From positions 1-33,384 of the forward strand of contig JBNGIS010020541.1 in assembly GCA_049999725.1 (NCBI GenBank): a DNA stretch of 33,384 nt. Reading direction: 5' to 3'. Below, piece after piece: positions 21,956 through 32,366 of this stretch (positions within the stretch are counted from its first letter, which is position 1; every line of letters begins with the position of its first letter). The notes beneath the pieces were generated by a model that made no database searches, was not told where the DNA came from, and was given only the letters and a program-made list of their open reading frames with translations. The translations under genes were made by a program, and so were the position numbers. The stretch is from Haplomitrium mnioides. Lineage: Eukaryota > Marchantiophyta > Haplomitriopsida > Calobryales.

Positions 21956-22569
21956 CAACCTCTACTTTGAACCAAGAACATGCTACTCAAAACAGAAACC
22001 TTTTCCTTTTTAGAAAAATAAATGGTTTTTAAGCTAAAAAGAAAAAAAAAAGAAATGAGCTTTTTTTTAAAACAATAGTACGCGAATGTTTTAGCATCAT
22101 TTTTGGCAGTTTTAACAAAGATGATAGGCGAGAGTCAATTTCATTATGCAAAATCAAACCATATTCTAAGTTTTTATGAAAATATTGGAAATTTCAAAAT
22201 TGATGAAAAGTATAAAAGTTATGGTAAGTTCTCACAGAAACTTGCATTTCTCATTTATGATAATTCAAAGCTAAAAATTTGAAATTTATGTGTGAAGAAA
22301 CTATTTTGAAATATGTTTGGTTGTACAAACTTTATGCGCTCATAGACATAGTGCTCTTTGAAACTTATTTTTTGGAAAAAAAAATGCAAAACATGAGGAA
22401 AATGCCCAAGCGGACTAGAAATCAAAGGAATGAGTTTGTAGACGTAAGCACAGAAACCAACAAAATGAAACATTGCATGTATTTAGAAGCTTTATTTTCA
22501 AGTTCAAGCAAGAAAAAAGCTTTCATTTATAGTTGAAAATCCATGCACGCAAAAGTTAAAGTGGGCATA
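21956..22569. repeat. Dispersed repeat R, copy 2 (about 614 bp)
   Basis: Counterpart of 9909-10523 in the same orientation, about 12 kb apart. It starts where gypsy integrase homology stops, so it probably inserted into or truncated that element. Its palindrome equivalent is at about 22334-22348. The right end is followed by unrelated sequence leading to the copia element. Confidence 0.85.
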
Positions 22570-22653
22570 AAACAAAGGTTTCTCTTATAGGGACCTAATC
22601 ATTCTATTCATTCGTCTTGGAGACTCCCGTGGGTATGTGTGCAATGCTTATGC

Positions 22654-22672
22654 GATAACACGTTATCAGCAC
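22654..22672 (+). other. Possible copia LTR/leader junction (primer-site-like)
   Basis: GATAAC-AC-GTTATC is a short palindrome (22654-22667), and the word CGTTATCAGCAC (22661-22672) resembles the LTR-to-leader junction seen in many plant copia elements. No second LTR is available to prove the boundary, so the 5' end of the copia element is tentative. Confidence 0.35.
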
Positions 22673-24652
22673 AAAAAGACTCTACAAATTTTTTTTTCTC
22701 ACATGCGCTCAAGCTGCACCAACATCAAAAACTACTCCAGCATACTCGCCATCTGCATACTCACACCCGCATACTCTATTCTACCTCTGCACTAGATGTT
22801 TTTCCCCACTAGTTTGCTCCCACAAACATTTCCTTTTTTTCTCCTTCGCTACTTTTCTAACAAGGTTTCCTTGTTTCTCTTGAGCATCCATATCTCTTGC
22901 TCCTTCTTCATTTTTCTTTTTGAAAAACCTCTCCGTACAAACTAGGGTACGCTCACACTTCGCGACCCTAGCTCACTTGTGCTGCTCAACGTTTCTCCTC
23001 TTGCTCACCCATGAAGTTGCCGCTGCTCGATGCTTCACCTGGTGATTCTCGCTCACATGTCTGATGCACCTTCGCTCTTCAGCTTGACAACACTCCATTC
23101 TTCCAGACAACGTCATGTTCCCTATTCGGCAAACTTCTTGTCTCTTTTTCTTAGTGGCATACTAGCTCTTCTATTCTGCGACTTCCTGATCATCCACGTG
23201 ACACTTCGCGATTGTTCGGTTGGAGAACTTTTTCTTTTTTTAATCTCTACTTGACGACATCACTCTCTACTGCGACCCCTCGGGTGATCTTTCCCTCTTG
23301 TTGTTTTCCGCTGTTTGACGACATCTGAGCAACATTGGCTCATTATTTTCTTGACTTGTTGACTCCAGCAAAGCACCACAACACTCTATGCATGCCCGAG
23401 GCCGACCTTCATTGTATTCTCATTGTTTGTTTGCCTTTGTTCCTCGCCTATGACAAGCTGAAGTTGTCTCTTTGACAGCAACAAATATCAGGTCAAACTC
23501 TCCATTCTCGTTTTGTTTCCAGTGCTACATTTCTACACTGACATCTATAATCATGAACCATTGTTATCTCTTTTCACTATTTCAATACGTGGTTCTACGT
23601 GAGATTCTTGTCTTCTCCATTTTCTTTGCTAGAAACCATCCAACACATGTGACAACACCAACATGTCCACTCGTTCTCCTTCAACACTAGTGTATACGAA
23701 CCTCTATTGTTTTTTCTTTCTCAGTTTTTGGTATTACCTTGCAACTGTCTTGGTTCTCTACTGTCCCTCATGACAGAGCACTATCTAAGCAAGGGAAAGA
23801 CAAGGCACAGGCTACTCACACCTGTGCATAAGTTCAACTCACTTGTTTATGCAGCAACGAAGACCACGTCAGAGACATCTTCAGTGGAAGATACCTTCAC
23901 ACATGCGCCTATACAGAAGATATATCAACATTCAACGAAAGAGCAACACTGCCTCTTACTACTTCTAGCTCTTTCACTTTATTCTCCAAAACTTCACAGT
24001 TCAACTTTCTCAACCCATCTTTTAATTATCTTTGGTTGATTCTTTTATATTCTCTGAATGAATTTATCCCTTACAAGGGACATACTCGTTGATTTTGAAA
24101 TACTTCTGACAAAGATTACAAGCGAATCATACTAATAAGAAATGCTGACCCCTGTCACCTCCACGAGCTCAACCCCTTATCTGGCCAAGCCTGCAACTGT
24201 TACTTTTCCCTTCTTCACAGAATCAGTATTGCAGAAGAGGCACCACAACAATCGGGGACTAGGCTCTGTTTTAGCTTTGGGAGGACGCACAAGGAAGCTC
24301 TGGGAGAACACACTATCGGCACATCACAAGAAGTAGATACATACTTATACAAGGCAGTTTCTTCATCCCATAGCAATATCAATTTCTTATTTTGTTTCTC
24401 GGTGTACATACCAATCGACTCGTAGTTAGTCAATTCTTTCATGTTTTTCATTTCAGTTTTTGATTTTTCCACTTAAAGCAAAAAACATAAACAAGTACAT
24501 GGGTCCATGATCGATTGAAACTCAGATCGATCACCAATCTGTACCGAGTACAGACAAACACAACCTTGACCCAGCAGTTGCATTCGCCAGATCATCTGGT
24601 TCAACTTTCTCATTCATAGGTATTCTCAGCAAAATAGAGCACAGACCTGAAA
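22673..24652 (+). other. Pyrimidine-rich leader upstream of copia gag
   Basis: About 2 kb between the putative primer-site-like word and the gag ATG. It is rich in C and T (ctcgctcac, cttctcc words) and has no long frame with homology. It may be an unusually long untranslated leader or hold another decayed insertion whose edges are not visible. Confidence 0.4.
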
Positions 24653-26227
24653 ATGGCATCTCTAGAATCTCTGAAATTCCAAACTCTGAGATTGGATGGA
24701 TCCAACTACTCGTCATGGTCACTAGACGTAACGACATACTTAACATCCAAGGGCATCTGTAAAATCATCAACACGGATGATAATATCACCCCATGTGATG
24801 CAGCCAAAGCCCTCATTTTGATCATACACCACTTAGTGGAACCTTTGAGACTCCAATACCTGAATTATCACAGTCCCCATCTACTATGGGAAGAACTAAA
24901 ACTCATATTTGACCATCTGACAAGCATATCGCTCCCTGAAGTGAGACACGATTGGATTAATCTCCGAGTTCAAGACCATACATCCATAGTAAATTACAAC
25001 AACAAACTATTTCGCATTGTCTCAAAGTTAGCAATCTATGGCCACCTCGTGACCAACGAAGAATAGATAGAGAAAACTCTATCGATTTTTCCTATAAGCA
25101 ATCTCATTTTAGCATCACAATATCGCAATATGTGATTCACTCGATACTCTGAACTCATAGCATAGATGCTACTAGCTGAAAAACATCAACTACTCATGGA
25201 AAATGCAAAGAAAAGACCACCAGGGTTTGTCATTCCTTCACAGAACCTTGAACCACACTTTAAAGGGATTGGGATGTACCTCCGATCTAGAAACAGAAAC
25301 CTCTCAAGAGGCAGAGGAAGGGGACACTCTAGATCAAGAGGGAGCACCACCCGCCAGACCACCAATCAATCTCCAACCCCTAATAATAGGGATTGACATA
25401 ATGAACGTCGCACATTGATGACACCAGAACGTGTTTCACAACACACATGGAACAATAAATAGAGGTAGCTGACAATCTTATAGAGGCCGACGAACTCATT
25501 CTCATTCGTGCCAACCTCAAACAACCTACAATCATTTTGGCACATGTGGCCACACCCAGCCTACTTGCAGAGTACCAGCACACCTACTGCGACTATGCCA
25601 ACAAAGCATCAAACCTCACAACTACGAGGTACATGGCAGCTTACTGGAATTGGCAGACATGGATGTATACCCTCAATACAATCTACATCCTGAAAGTCAC
25701 ATGACTCACTCATATCTGCCAAACCATAAAAATGAATCTAGAATAGCTTGCATTGTAGACAACAGATCTTTGCACACCATATTGCAAGACCAAAAATACT
25801 TCTCATCAATCAAACCTTCTTCCAGGCCTATGACAATGATTACCGACCATAATCCAATTGAAGAAGGATATGGTCTAGCAACCATACTATTTCCAAATAG
25901 AACAAGACTGGATATCAAACATGCAATTTATGCACCTGCAACAACTAGAAACCTTATCAGTTTCCAAGATATACGACAAAACGATTTTCACATTCAAATC
26001 AAATCTTTTTAAGACACTGAAGTCCTCCATATTATGAGCCCAACAATAGTAGGCTTTGACATGTGTGAATCCTTCTCATTGTCACCACCTAGACTATACA
26101 CTACAAAAATATGCTCATATCATGTCTCCACGAAACCGGTCTCCACATCTCTCACATGGGACAACCGCCTAAGGCATCCAAGCCGAGACATGTTTTATCG
26201 CATCAAAAACGATAGCAAAAGCATACC
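24653..26227 (+). pseudogene. Copia gag, protease and integrase N-terminus, decayed
   Basis: The start is ATG 24653 (MASLESLKFQTLRLDGSNYSS), the usual opening of plant copia gag. The gag core includes LLWEELKLIFDH and VRHDWINLRVQDH and is interrupted by stops at 25064-25066, 25133-25135 and 25163-25165. An Arg/Gly-rich stretch follows (25296-25345). The phase shifts near 25440. In the zinc knuckle (25527-25571) the His and last Cys remain, but the first two Cys are Tyr and Phe. The protease keeps Asp (25758-25760) but reads DNRS where DSG or similar is expected. The integrase N-terminal zinc region is at 26136-26227 (WDNRLRHPSRDMFYR), with its first His changed to Asp. The frame stops at the target-site duplication of the nested LTR. 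Confidence 0.85.
26223..26227. other. Target-site duplication, left copy (ATACC)
   Basis: ATACC directly precedes TGTCACTCCCC of the nested element and recurs directly after its TGACA end at 29263-29267. A 5-bp duplication is typical of LTR retrotransposon integration. Confidence 0.85.
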
Positions 26228-29200
26228 TGTCACTCCCCTATTTCCGGTCTTAACCTTCACAGTCGCCTCTTTGGACGCAGGGGAGGACAAATCGCGGGCA
26301 TTCAGGTTCTTTTCTGAGATGGTCTCTTACCAGTTATCGCTTTGAGGCTTTAAGGATTCCCACTTTCCTTACTAGCCTTTGATTCACCACTTACTTTGTT
26401 CAGACTACACTCAACTCATTCATTCACCACTCAGGTCAGCATTCTCCACACTCAATCTTCCTCATGTAATTATGTCCGTATATTCCAATGACCAAAACTC
26501 GAGGTCCTGCCACCTTATGTGTAATTGGAACAATTACAGAAGTCTGGACTCCCCCTTTCAGAGTTGTAATAGATCGAGTACAATAGATCTCAACTATTCT
26601 AAGATGGTTGAATCACAAAACTATACTACAGGATTATAACCAGAGAGCATTTCCCTCTATGATCATTTCGTTGTCACAAGGACTGCATTCCCCCTTCCGA
26701 GTTGTCTCAGGGTCTGCTCCAATGTCTTGATATATTTGATATTACTCTACTGCATGAACTCAAATGCAAAATGAGAATCTAACTACACTTCAATACACAA
26801 ACTATTTACACTATGTTCTGTGAATAGGAATAGAGTCCTTGAAGACCTCTGGACAGATTCACCAACTGACTTCCCTTCTGAATCCTTCGCTGCCTTACAG
26901 CTTGCAGCCCAACACTCACCACTCATGCACCCTTATCCAGTAGTTTTGATACTTCCCTCGCAAGAAGTCCTGACTTTACTTCCTCATGCTAGGAAGAGGA
27001 TTTATTTTAGTTCCACCTCTAGAAAAGCCACAGTCTCTTCGATTGAATGTAATCCACTCCACTCCGAGCCTTGACAAGTCTTACTCCGTAGTGCTCAGGC
27101 ACTAATGCAACCCCCTCTCTCTCGACTCCACTTGAATATTGACACCAGAGCGCACTCCGAGCACTCTGGGATAATGCGCTTGCACAGAAAATGCAAAGAC
27201 GACTCCAAGCTCCTCACTCGGCAGTCTCTCTTTAGTTCTCAGCAGGCCAAACTCCCGTCAAGAATCATGTATCGATTCACCTCCACTTTTGTCCACCTGC
27301 GAGGACGAGTTCACTTGGATCTCCCGATCATCCAGAGCTTCTCACTCTGCGATTTCACGGTGCCCCTCCAGTCCACCTCAGAATCCCCTTTGCCCCCTAG
27401 AAGTAGTCCACTCACTTCACGCAATCCCTTCACTGAATTTTGCACTCCTGCTTTACCATGTGCCACTTCTTTGTTGCGAGGTCGCTCTTACGCTCTTTGA
27501 TTGCTTGTGCAACTCCCTCGCTTGCTTGTGCATCTCTCTTCTCAGAATCGACGTCCTTCGATGTATACCCTCTCGAGTGATCGCCGCGTCTCTCCGCAAA
27601 CCTCGGCGCCCTTCGTTTGAATTCGTTAATCTAGTTAAGCTCATAATGGGAAATGTCGACGCGTGGCTTCAATGGTCGTTAATCTCGTTACCACTGAAGA
27701 TAGGCGCGCGCCGCGTGTCTCGTCAATTGGTCGAGAAACGACAAGTACAACAATAACAAGGCGTCCGAGGAATCTTGCGGATAGAAATTCTACAGATTCC
27801 CGCGGAGCAAGGTCCGAAGAGTCCTTCGGAAAAGAGTTCTGAAGCACCCCGCGGAACCATGTCCACGGAATCTCAGCAGATTCCTATGCAGATTCCCAGT
27901 TATTCTCCGCGTGCCACATCATCCACTGCACTACCGTCCAACGCCGCCCCGCAAGGGGGTATGCTGACCGTCGCTTTGACTTTCCCTTCCGAAGTTGACC
28001 CGCTCGCGGCCCAAGGTCCGATGAGTTTTCCCTTGCTGCCACGTGTCCTTTGACTTGCCCGAGGTTCCTTGAGTCGCCACGTCATCCGCAAGGCACCGTC
28101 CGACGCCGCCCCGGAAAGGGGTAGGCTGACCGTTGGCCGACTCCTTTCCGCAGTTGACCTTCGGAATCCTCTCCTCGCTTCTCAGAGCTCCACGTCGTCC
28201 GAAGGGCGCCGCCCGACGCCGCCCCGCAAAGGGCTAGGCGGACCGTCACATTGACCCTTCTTCCGATGTTGACCCGTGAACTACACTCTCCTTTGTCCAT
28301 GTTTCCGAATCGCTCCGCGGACTCCCAGCGCTCGCCACATTATCCGAAGAGCCGTTGCGGACTCCCTTCGCTCTTTGCCGAGCCCGTCGAAGATTTGTCT
28401 CCCTTTCGGCTCTTCTTTGCTCTTCCTCCTGACAGATCCCCGCTAAGTCGCCCTTTCGGCTTCCTTGGTTCTTCCTTGGTCAAAACGTTGATAAATCACC
28501 CTTCTGGCATCTTCCGTCTTCCTTCACACAGACCCATGCTATGTCACCCTTTCGGCGCTTCCTCGAAGATCCCTGTTTGGACTCTTCGCGGATCCCTCTT
28601 AAGTGGGGTTCCCACATCGTAAGATAGATCGGAACCACTTTAAGTGGGATCTCCACTTAGGAAGGCGGCTTCCCATAGACCCGCAGACTCCTTGGAGCTG
28701 CCACATTTCCGTGGATTCGCGGATTGGAAGAATGAGTTGGATCGGCCCTTGCAGGCGTGCTTCTGCTTGCGAGATCGAGGCGTCCCTCTTCCCTGGCCTT
28801 GCACACCCTTGTGACGATCTTACTTCCTCATTTCTTCCCCGATCCTTGCTTCTCGACTGTTGGCCGCTGTAGGACATGTCCGCGATTTGCCTCTCCTAAT
28901 TGCCTTCGGATGTCAGCTTGTGGATTCGTTCTTTCTTCTCGAGTCACTTCGCCTCGATTGGTCGTTCCCTTCTCCCCTGCTCGACCACGATCCCTGCATT
29001 CTCCTTGAGGCTCACGGCTTCCCGCTATCATGCTTCGGATTTTGAAATGGGACCCTTCCTCTGGTTGGCAATCACTGCCCTCTTCTCATCCTCCCGCCAT
29101 GATCCTATTTCCCTCCTATGAATCATGCGTCTTGTTCTTAACGATCTGTTTGAGAGTAATCCGTCGTTCCTGAGAGATCTTCACACTTACTAACAGTCAT

Positions 29201-29262
29201 TGATTCAAAATTGCTTCTGATTTTCTGAATTCTGCCTTAGTGCTTCAAATCACTGGCTGACA
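26228..29262. mobile_element. Solo-LTR-like insertion, 3035 bp, GC-rich
   Basis: It begins TGTCACTCCCC and ends CTGGCTGACA, so the tips are inverted (TGTCA/TGACA) with TG...CA ends, and it is flanked by the 5-bp repeat ATACC. It interrupts the copia integrase. The element plus one duplication is 3040 bp, exactly the phase change seen between the flanking copia frames (phase 0 before, phase 1 after). The start sequence does not recur inside, so it is best read as a solo LTR rather than a full element. It is much richer in G, C and CpG than its surroundings, especially 27540-29100. Open frames inside are products of GC-rich composition; none resembles a known protein. Confidence 0.8.
27909..28275. 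repeat. Three internal repeats in the nested LTR
   Basis: Three diverged units share 'cacgtcatccg', 'accgtccgacgccgccccg', 'aaggggtaggctgaccgt' and 'ttgacc'. The common word acgccgcccc starts at 27941, 28103 and 28216 (spacings 162 and 113 bp). A partial unit follows near 28325. Such arrays are common in long plant LTRs. Confidence 0.75.
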
Positions 29263-29267
29263 ATACC
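29263..29267. other. Target-site duplication, right copy (ATACC)
   Basis: Pairs with 26223-26227. Copia integrase homology resumes immediately after it. Confidence 0.85.
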
Positions 29268-30490
29268 ATAGAATGTGCATCCATTGCCATTGAATACTCC
29301 ATGCTTAGCATGTGCACAAGGCAAACTAAGAACTGCACCTTCTCATGACAAAACAACAATCACGATTCATTGCTTTCTCGAGAGAATCCACAGTGATGTC
29401 TTTGGACCTATCCATCCACCTTTAGAACCATTCCGATACTTCTTCGTCACTATTGATGTATCATCCAAATGATTGGAAGTATCTCTTCTTACGACCAAAA
29501 ATATGGTCTTCCCGAAGCTTCTGTCCCAAATCTTGAAACTCTCAATCCAGTTCTCTGATTACCCAATCAAAAATCTGATAGTGGATAATGTCGAAGAATT
29601 CTCTTCACAAACTTTTGACGATTTCTGCTCATCTGTTGGCATAGACATACAATATACAATTCCACATGTACACTTTCAAAATGGCATTGCAGAATCTGTT
29701 GTTAAGAGAATACAACTCATAGCAAGACCATTACTTCTGAACTCAAATCTCCCGACCACTGTATAGGGACATGCAGTCATGTACGCATCATCTCTATTGC
29801 ATTACAGACCATCTCCATTTAATCAGAGTTCCTCACATCAACTTATTGTGGAAATCCTAGCAAATATATCACATCTACTCACATTTGGCTGCCTTGTACT
29901 TGTCCCAATCTTAGGACCACACCAAACAAAGATGAGACCACAACGCCAAAAAAAGCATATATATCAGTTTTGAATCTCTTTTTATCATCCGATATCTTCA
30001 ACCCTCAACCTTTGATCTGTTTAAGACTCGATTCACATACTGTCAATTCTTTGAAGAATCTTTTCCACATCTGACACAAGAGGACAAACTGTACAACCCA
30101 AACTTGAGGACAACTTAATATGGCACTAGCACTTGCCATTAGACTTTGACCAACAAAACATACATTCTGATACCAAAGTCAGACGACTCTTCCATTTACA
30201 GAAAACATTAATCAAAATGCTTGATGCATTTAACAAAGCAGCCAACATCACCAAATCATATATCGAAGTTGCCAATGCACCAGTACGACTTCAAAAAGTC
30301 AACACACCTGCCACTGAAATACAGTCTAGGGCAAAGTGTGGCAGACTTAAAAGCTCAAAGAATAAGCCAACATCACCGACATCATTACACGTTGCAATAG
30401 ACAATGAGAAAGTAACAATTGACTATTCTCATACCAGTGAAATATGGGATAGAACCTAGACCACTATGGATGACTTATTTGCATTTTTTT
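29268..30490 (+). pseudogene. Copia integrase and linker, decayed
   Basis: The frame resumes with the CxxC half of the zinc site (CLACAQGK). All three catalytic residues of the DDE triad remain: Asp in HSDVFGP (about 29394), Asp in IVDNVEEF (29584-29586) and Glu in GIAESVVKR (29692-29694). Two premature stops replace residues that are Trp in related elements: TGA at 29470-29472 and TAG at 29764-29766. The region after 29973 is the variable linker, with KAANITKSYIEVANAPVRL near 30225-30290. At 30484-30490 a run of seven T shifts the phase by one, and the frame continues as reverse transcriptase. This segment would integrate the element DNA; it is inactive here. Confidence 0.85.
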
Positions 30491-31927
30491 ATATCACAAT
30501 CAATAGACAAAGATACTCCTGATCCTTTATCTTTACGAGAAGCACAATGAAGAACCGATTGGCCCCAATGGGAAAAAGCAATAAATTTGGAACTTAACTC
30601 TCTCATACAACGACAAGTATTTGGATTTGTTATGCCAACACTTCTAGACTTGCATTTGACAGATTACAAATTTATTTTTGTCCACAAATACAATGCGAAG
30701 GGTGACGTCACAAGATATAAGGCAAGATTAGTGGTCAAAAGACACACTTAGATTCCTGGACGTGATTATGACCTCACATTCTCACCTGTCATGGATGCTA
30801 TAACTTACAGATACATGACAGCATTTGCTATTCAATGTCATCTCACCATGCTCATCATGGACGTCATCACTACCTACTTTTATGGTACTCTAAACACTCA
30901 AATTTTTATGAAGGCACCTTCCAAACTCATCTCAAGAATGGCATTTCACATTCAAGGGGAGAACAACCACAATGCATATGGATATTTACTCCCAAGCATC
31001 CGAAATATTGAGATTAGACCTTTTGTCTCTCAAGGCCTAAATTTTGAGGTTAGACATTTTGTCCCTCATGAAATGCACTATAAAAATGAACCTTTAGTCC
31101 ACATAGGCACAATGATCCTGACTGAACCTTTTGTCCACAAAGACCTCAATCTAGGAAAAGGACCTTTTGTCCTCAATGGCCAACAAATGAAAGGACCTTC
31201 TGTCCGAAAAAGGCCCTTGCCAATCCAGAGAGGACCTTTAGTCCTCATGTCAAAAAGACAATGCCAAATGATGGAAAGCAAGTTGCATAATGATTACAAA
31301 TGACCTTTAGTCCAGCCAGCGCACTCGCTGAGCAAGCAACATTACAAAGAACCTTTAGTCTAGCCAGTGCATTTGCTGAACACATAGAGCTGCAGAGGAC
31401 CTTTAGTCCCAAATACATACAAGCTACATAAGCAACAACAGAGTGGACCTTTTGTCCCTCACCATCAAAGTATACCACATGAAAATGTGAAGTTGGCAAG
31501 GCATTTTATTAATGCATCTGGATCACCAATCAATCAATCAAGCACACAAACAGTAGTTCAAGTCCTGAAATCGATATATGGGCTCAAATAGAGTGGCAGA
31601 AATTGGTACCAGAGATTCAAATCATAGATGATGGCACTGAATTTTACAAATGATGACATTGCTCTGTGTTTGTTCACAAAAAATATAGGCTCTGAATACG
31701 TCATAGTTGCACTTTATGTAGATGACATAAATATTTTTGCCACAAAAACTCTAGCTGCCAGCACAATTGCCAAGCTGAAAGACATATTTGAAATGCAAGA
31801 CATCGGAGAACTTGATCTTTGTCTTAGCATTCAGTTTAAGAATATGCTTGATGGTATTCTCATCACTAGTCCACATATACGACCAAGATTTTCAAACAAT
31901 TCAATATGGACAATGCTCATCCCATGA
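30491..31927 (+). pseudogene. Copia reverse transcriptase with in-frame repeat insert
   Basis: Starting with DPLSLREAQ, a stop (30548-30550, a CGA-like Arg position) and TDWPQWEKAI, this is the standard copia reverse transcriptase. It includes YKARLVV, a TAG at 30749-30751 where Gln is usual, and LIMDVITTYFYGTLNTQIFMK with the first catalytic Asp. After FMKAPSKLISRM the homology is interrupted from about 30944 to 31493 by a 555-bp segment in the same phase. It resumes with VLKSIYGLK, a TAG for the usual Gln (31589-31591), SGRNWYQRF, and the catalytic YVDD box (31715-31726). A one-base loss near 31888 moves the phase into the RNase H part. Confidence 0.85.
30939..31498 (+). repeat. 555-bp insert in RT coding a G-P-F-V repeat array
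   Basis: Eleven copies of a 13-bp near-palindrome GGACCTTTWGTCC (variants at both ends) start at 31016, 31052, 31088, 31124, 31160, 31193, 31232, 31301, 31349, 31397 and 31445. Spacings are 36, 36, 36, 36, 33, 39, 69, 48, 48 and 48, all multiples of three and in the reverse transcriptase phase. Each reads Gly/Glu-Pro-Phe/Leu-Val, so the product would be a 12- then 16-residue repeat. The segment is bounded by TGGCA at 30939-30943 and 31494-31498 and by short inverted words TTCACATT/AATGTGAA (30945-30952, 31484-31491). Stops at 31301-31303, 31359-31361 and near 31386 show decay. The origin is unknown: it may be a captured minisatellite or a family-specific RT insert. Confidence 0.85.
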
Positions 31928-32366
31928 GCACTCCCATGGAAATGAGATCTTTGGACCCAACCAATGACATGTTCCCTAAACCCTAAACCCTAAACCCTAA
32001 ACCCTAAAACCCTAAACAAACTCTGGGATCAGAAAAACCATATCTCTCGACAATTGGAGCTCTCATGTACCTTGCAAATCAGACCAGACCTAATATATCT
32101 TTTGTAGTAAACATGCTCGCAAGGCACAGCTCACCGCCCACCATTTGCCACTAGAATGGGATCAAACGTATTTTCAGATACTTGAAATGTACAAAGGACA
32201 TGGGGCTCTTCTTCCCTAGAAATGAAACAAATGATATTATTGGTTATGTCGATGCTGGATATTTATCTGATCCTGATGATGCAAAGTCTCAAACAGGATA
32301 TGTCTTCCTTAAAGTAAGTACTGCTATCTCATAGAATAGCACCAAATAGACAATTACAACTACCTC
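31888..32366 (+). pseudogene. Copia RT C-terminus and RNase H, truncated
   Basis: The frame contains NMDNAHPMSTPMEMRSLDPT, then the telomere-repeat tract, then YLSTIGALMYLANQTRP and the RNase H core GYVDAGYLSDPDDAKSQTGY at 32240-32300. Premature TAG codons stand at positions normally Trp or Gln: 32152-32154, 32332-32334 and 32347-32349. Homology ends after the Thr-rich stretch at 32366, where RNase H should continue with a conserved Ser/Asn/Glu segment. The rest of RNase H and the 3' LTR are missing because of the next insertion. Confidence 0.8.
31974..32016 (+). repeat. Interstitial telomere-type repeat (CCCTAAA)6
   Basis: Six CCCTAAA units, perfect except for one extra A before the last, lie within the copia reverse transcriptase. 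They replace or expand the short variable loop before the GALMYLA segment. The phase is the same on both sides, but two TAA stops fall inside. The motif is the Arabidopsis-type plant telomere repeat, reading towards the C-rich strand on +. Confidence 0.95.

Larger units (their letters stand above)
22656..32366 (+). mobile_element. Ty1/copia retrotransposon, multiply interrupted
   Basis: A gag-pol in copia order (gag, protease, integrase, reverse transcriptase, RNase H) is traceable from 24653 to 32366. The frame phase changes at about 25440, at the nested LTR, at a T-run (30484-30490) and at about 31888. Interruptions are the 3035-bp LTR-like insertion, the 555-bp in-frame repeat segment, the telomere tract and a terminal insertion at 32367. 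The 5' LTR is unproven and the 3' LTR is not in the window. Confidence 0.85.

Noticed and set aside
9909-22569. Repeat R copies as the two LTRs of one 12-kb element
   Set aside because: There is no matching target duplication, no primer site after the first copy and no polypurine tract before the second. The interior is a mix of unrelated pseudogenes on both strands.
23000-24336. Plus-strand open frames in the copia leader (for example 23707-24039)
   Set aside because: They are short, unrelated to known proteins and pyrimidine-driven in composition.
27105-29121. Several 60-155 codon open frames in the nested GC-rich element
   Set aside because: They overlap on both strands, lack homology, and are explained by low stop frequency in GC-rich sequence inside an LTR-like element.
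31016-31457. CRISPR-like array: short palindromic repeats at regular spacing
   Set aside because: The repeats are 13 bp with imperfect conservation, spacings are codon multiples (33-69 bp), the array lies in frame within a plant RT gene, and no cas genes are present.
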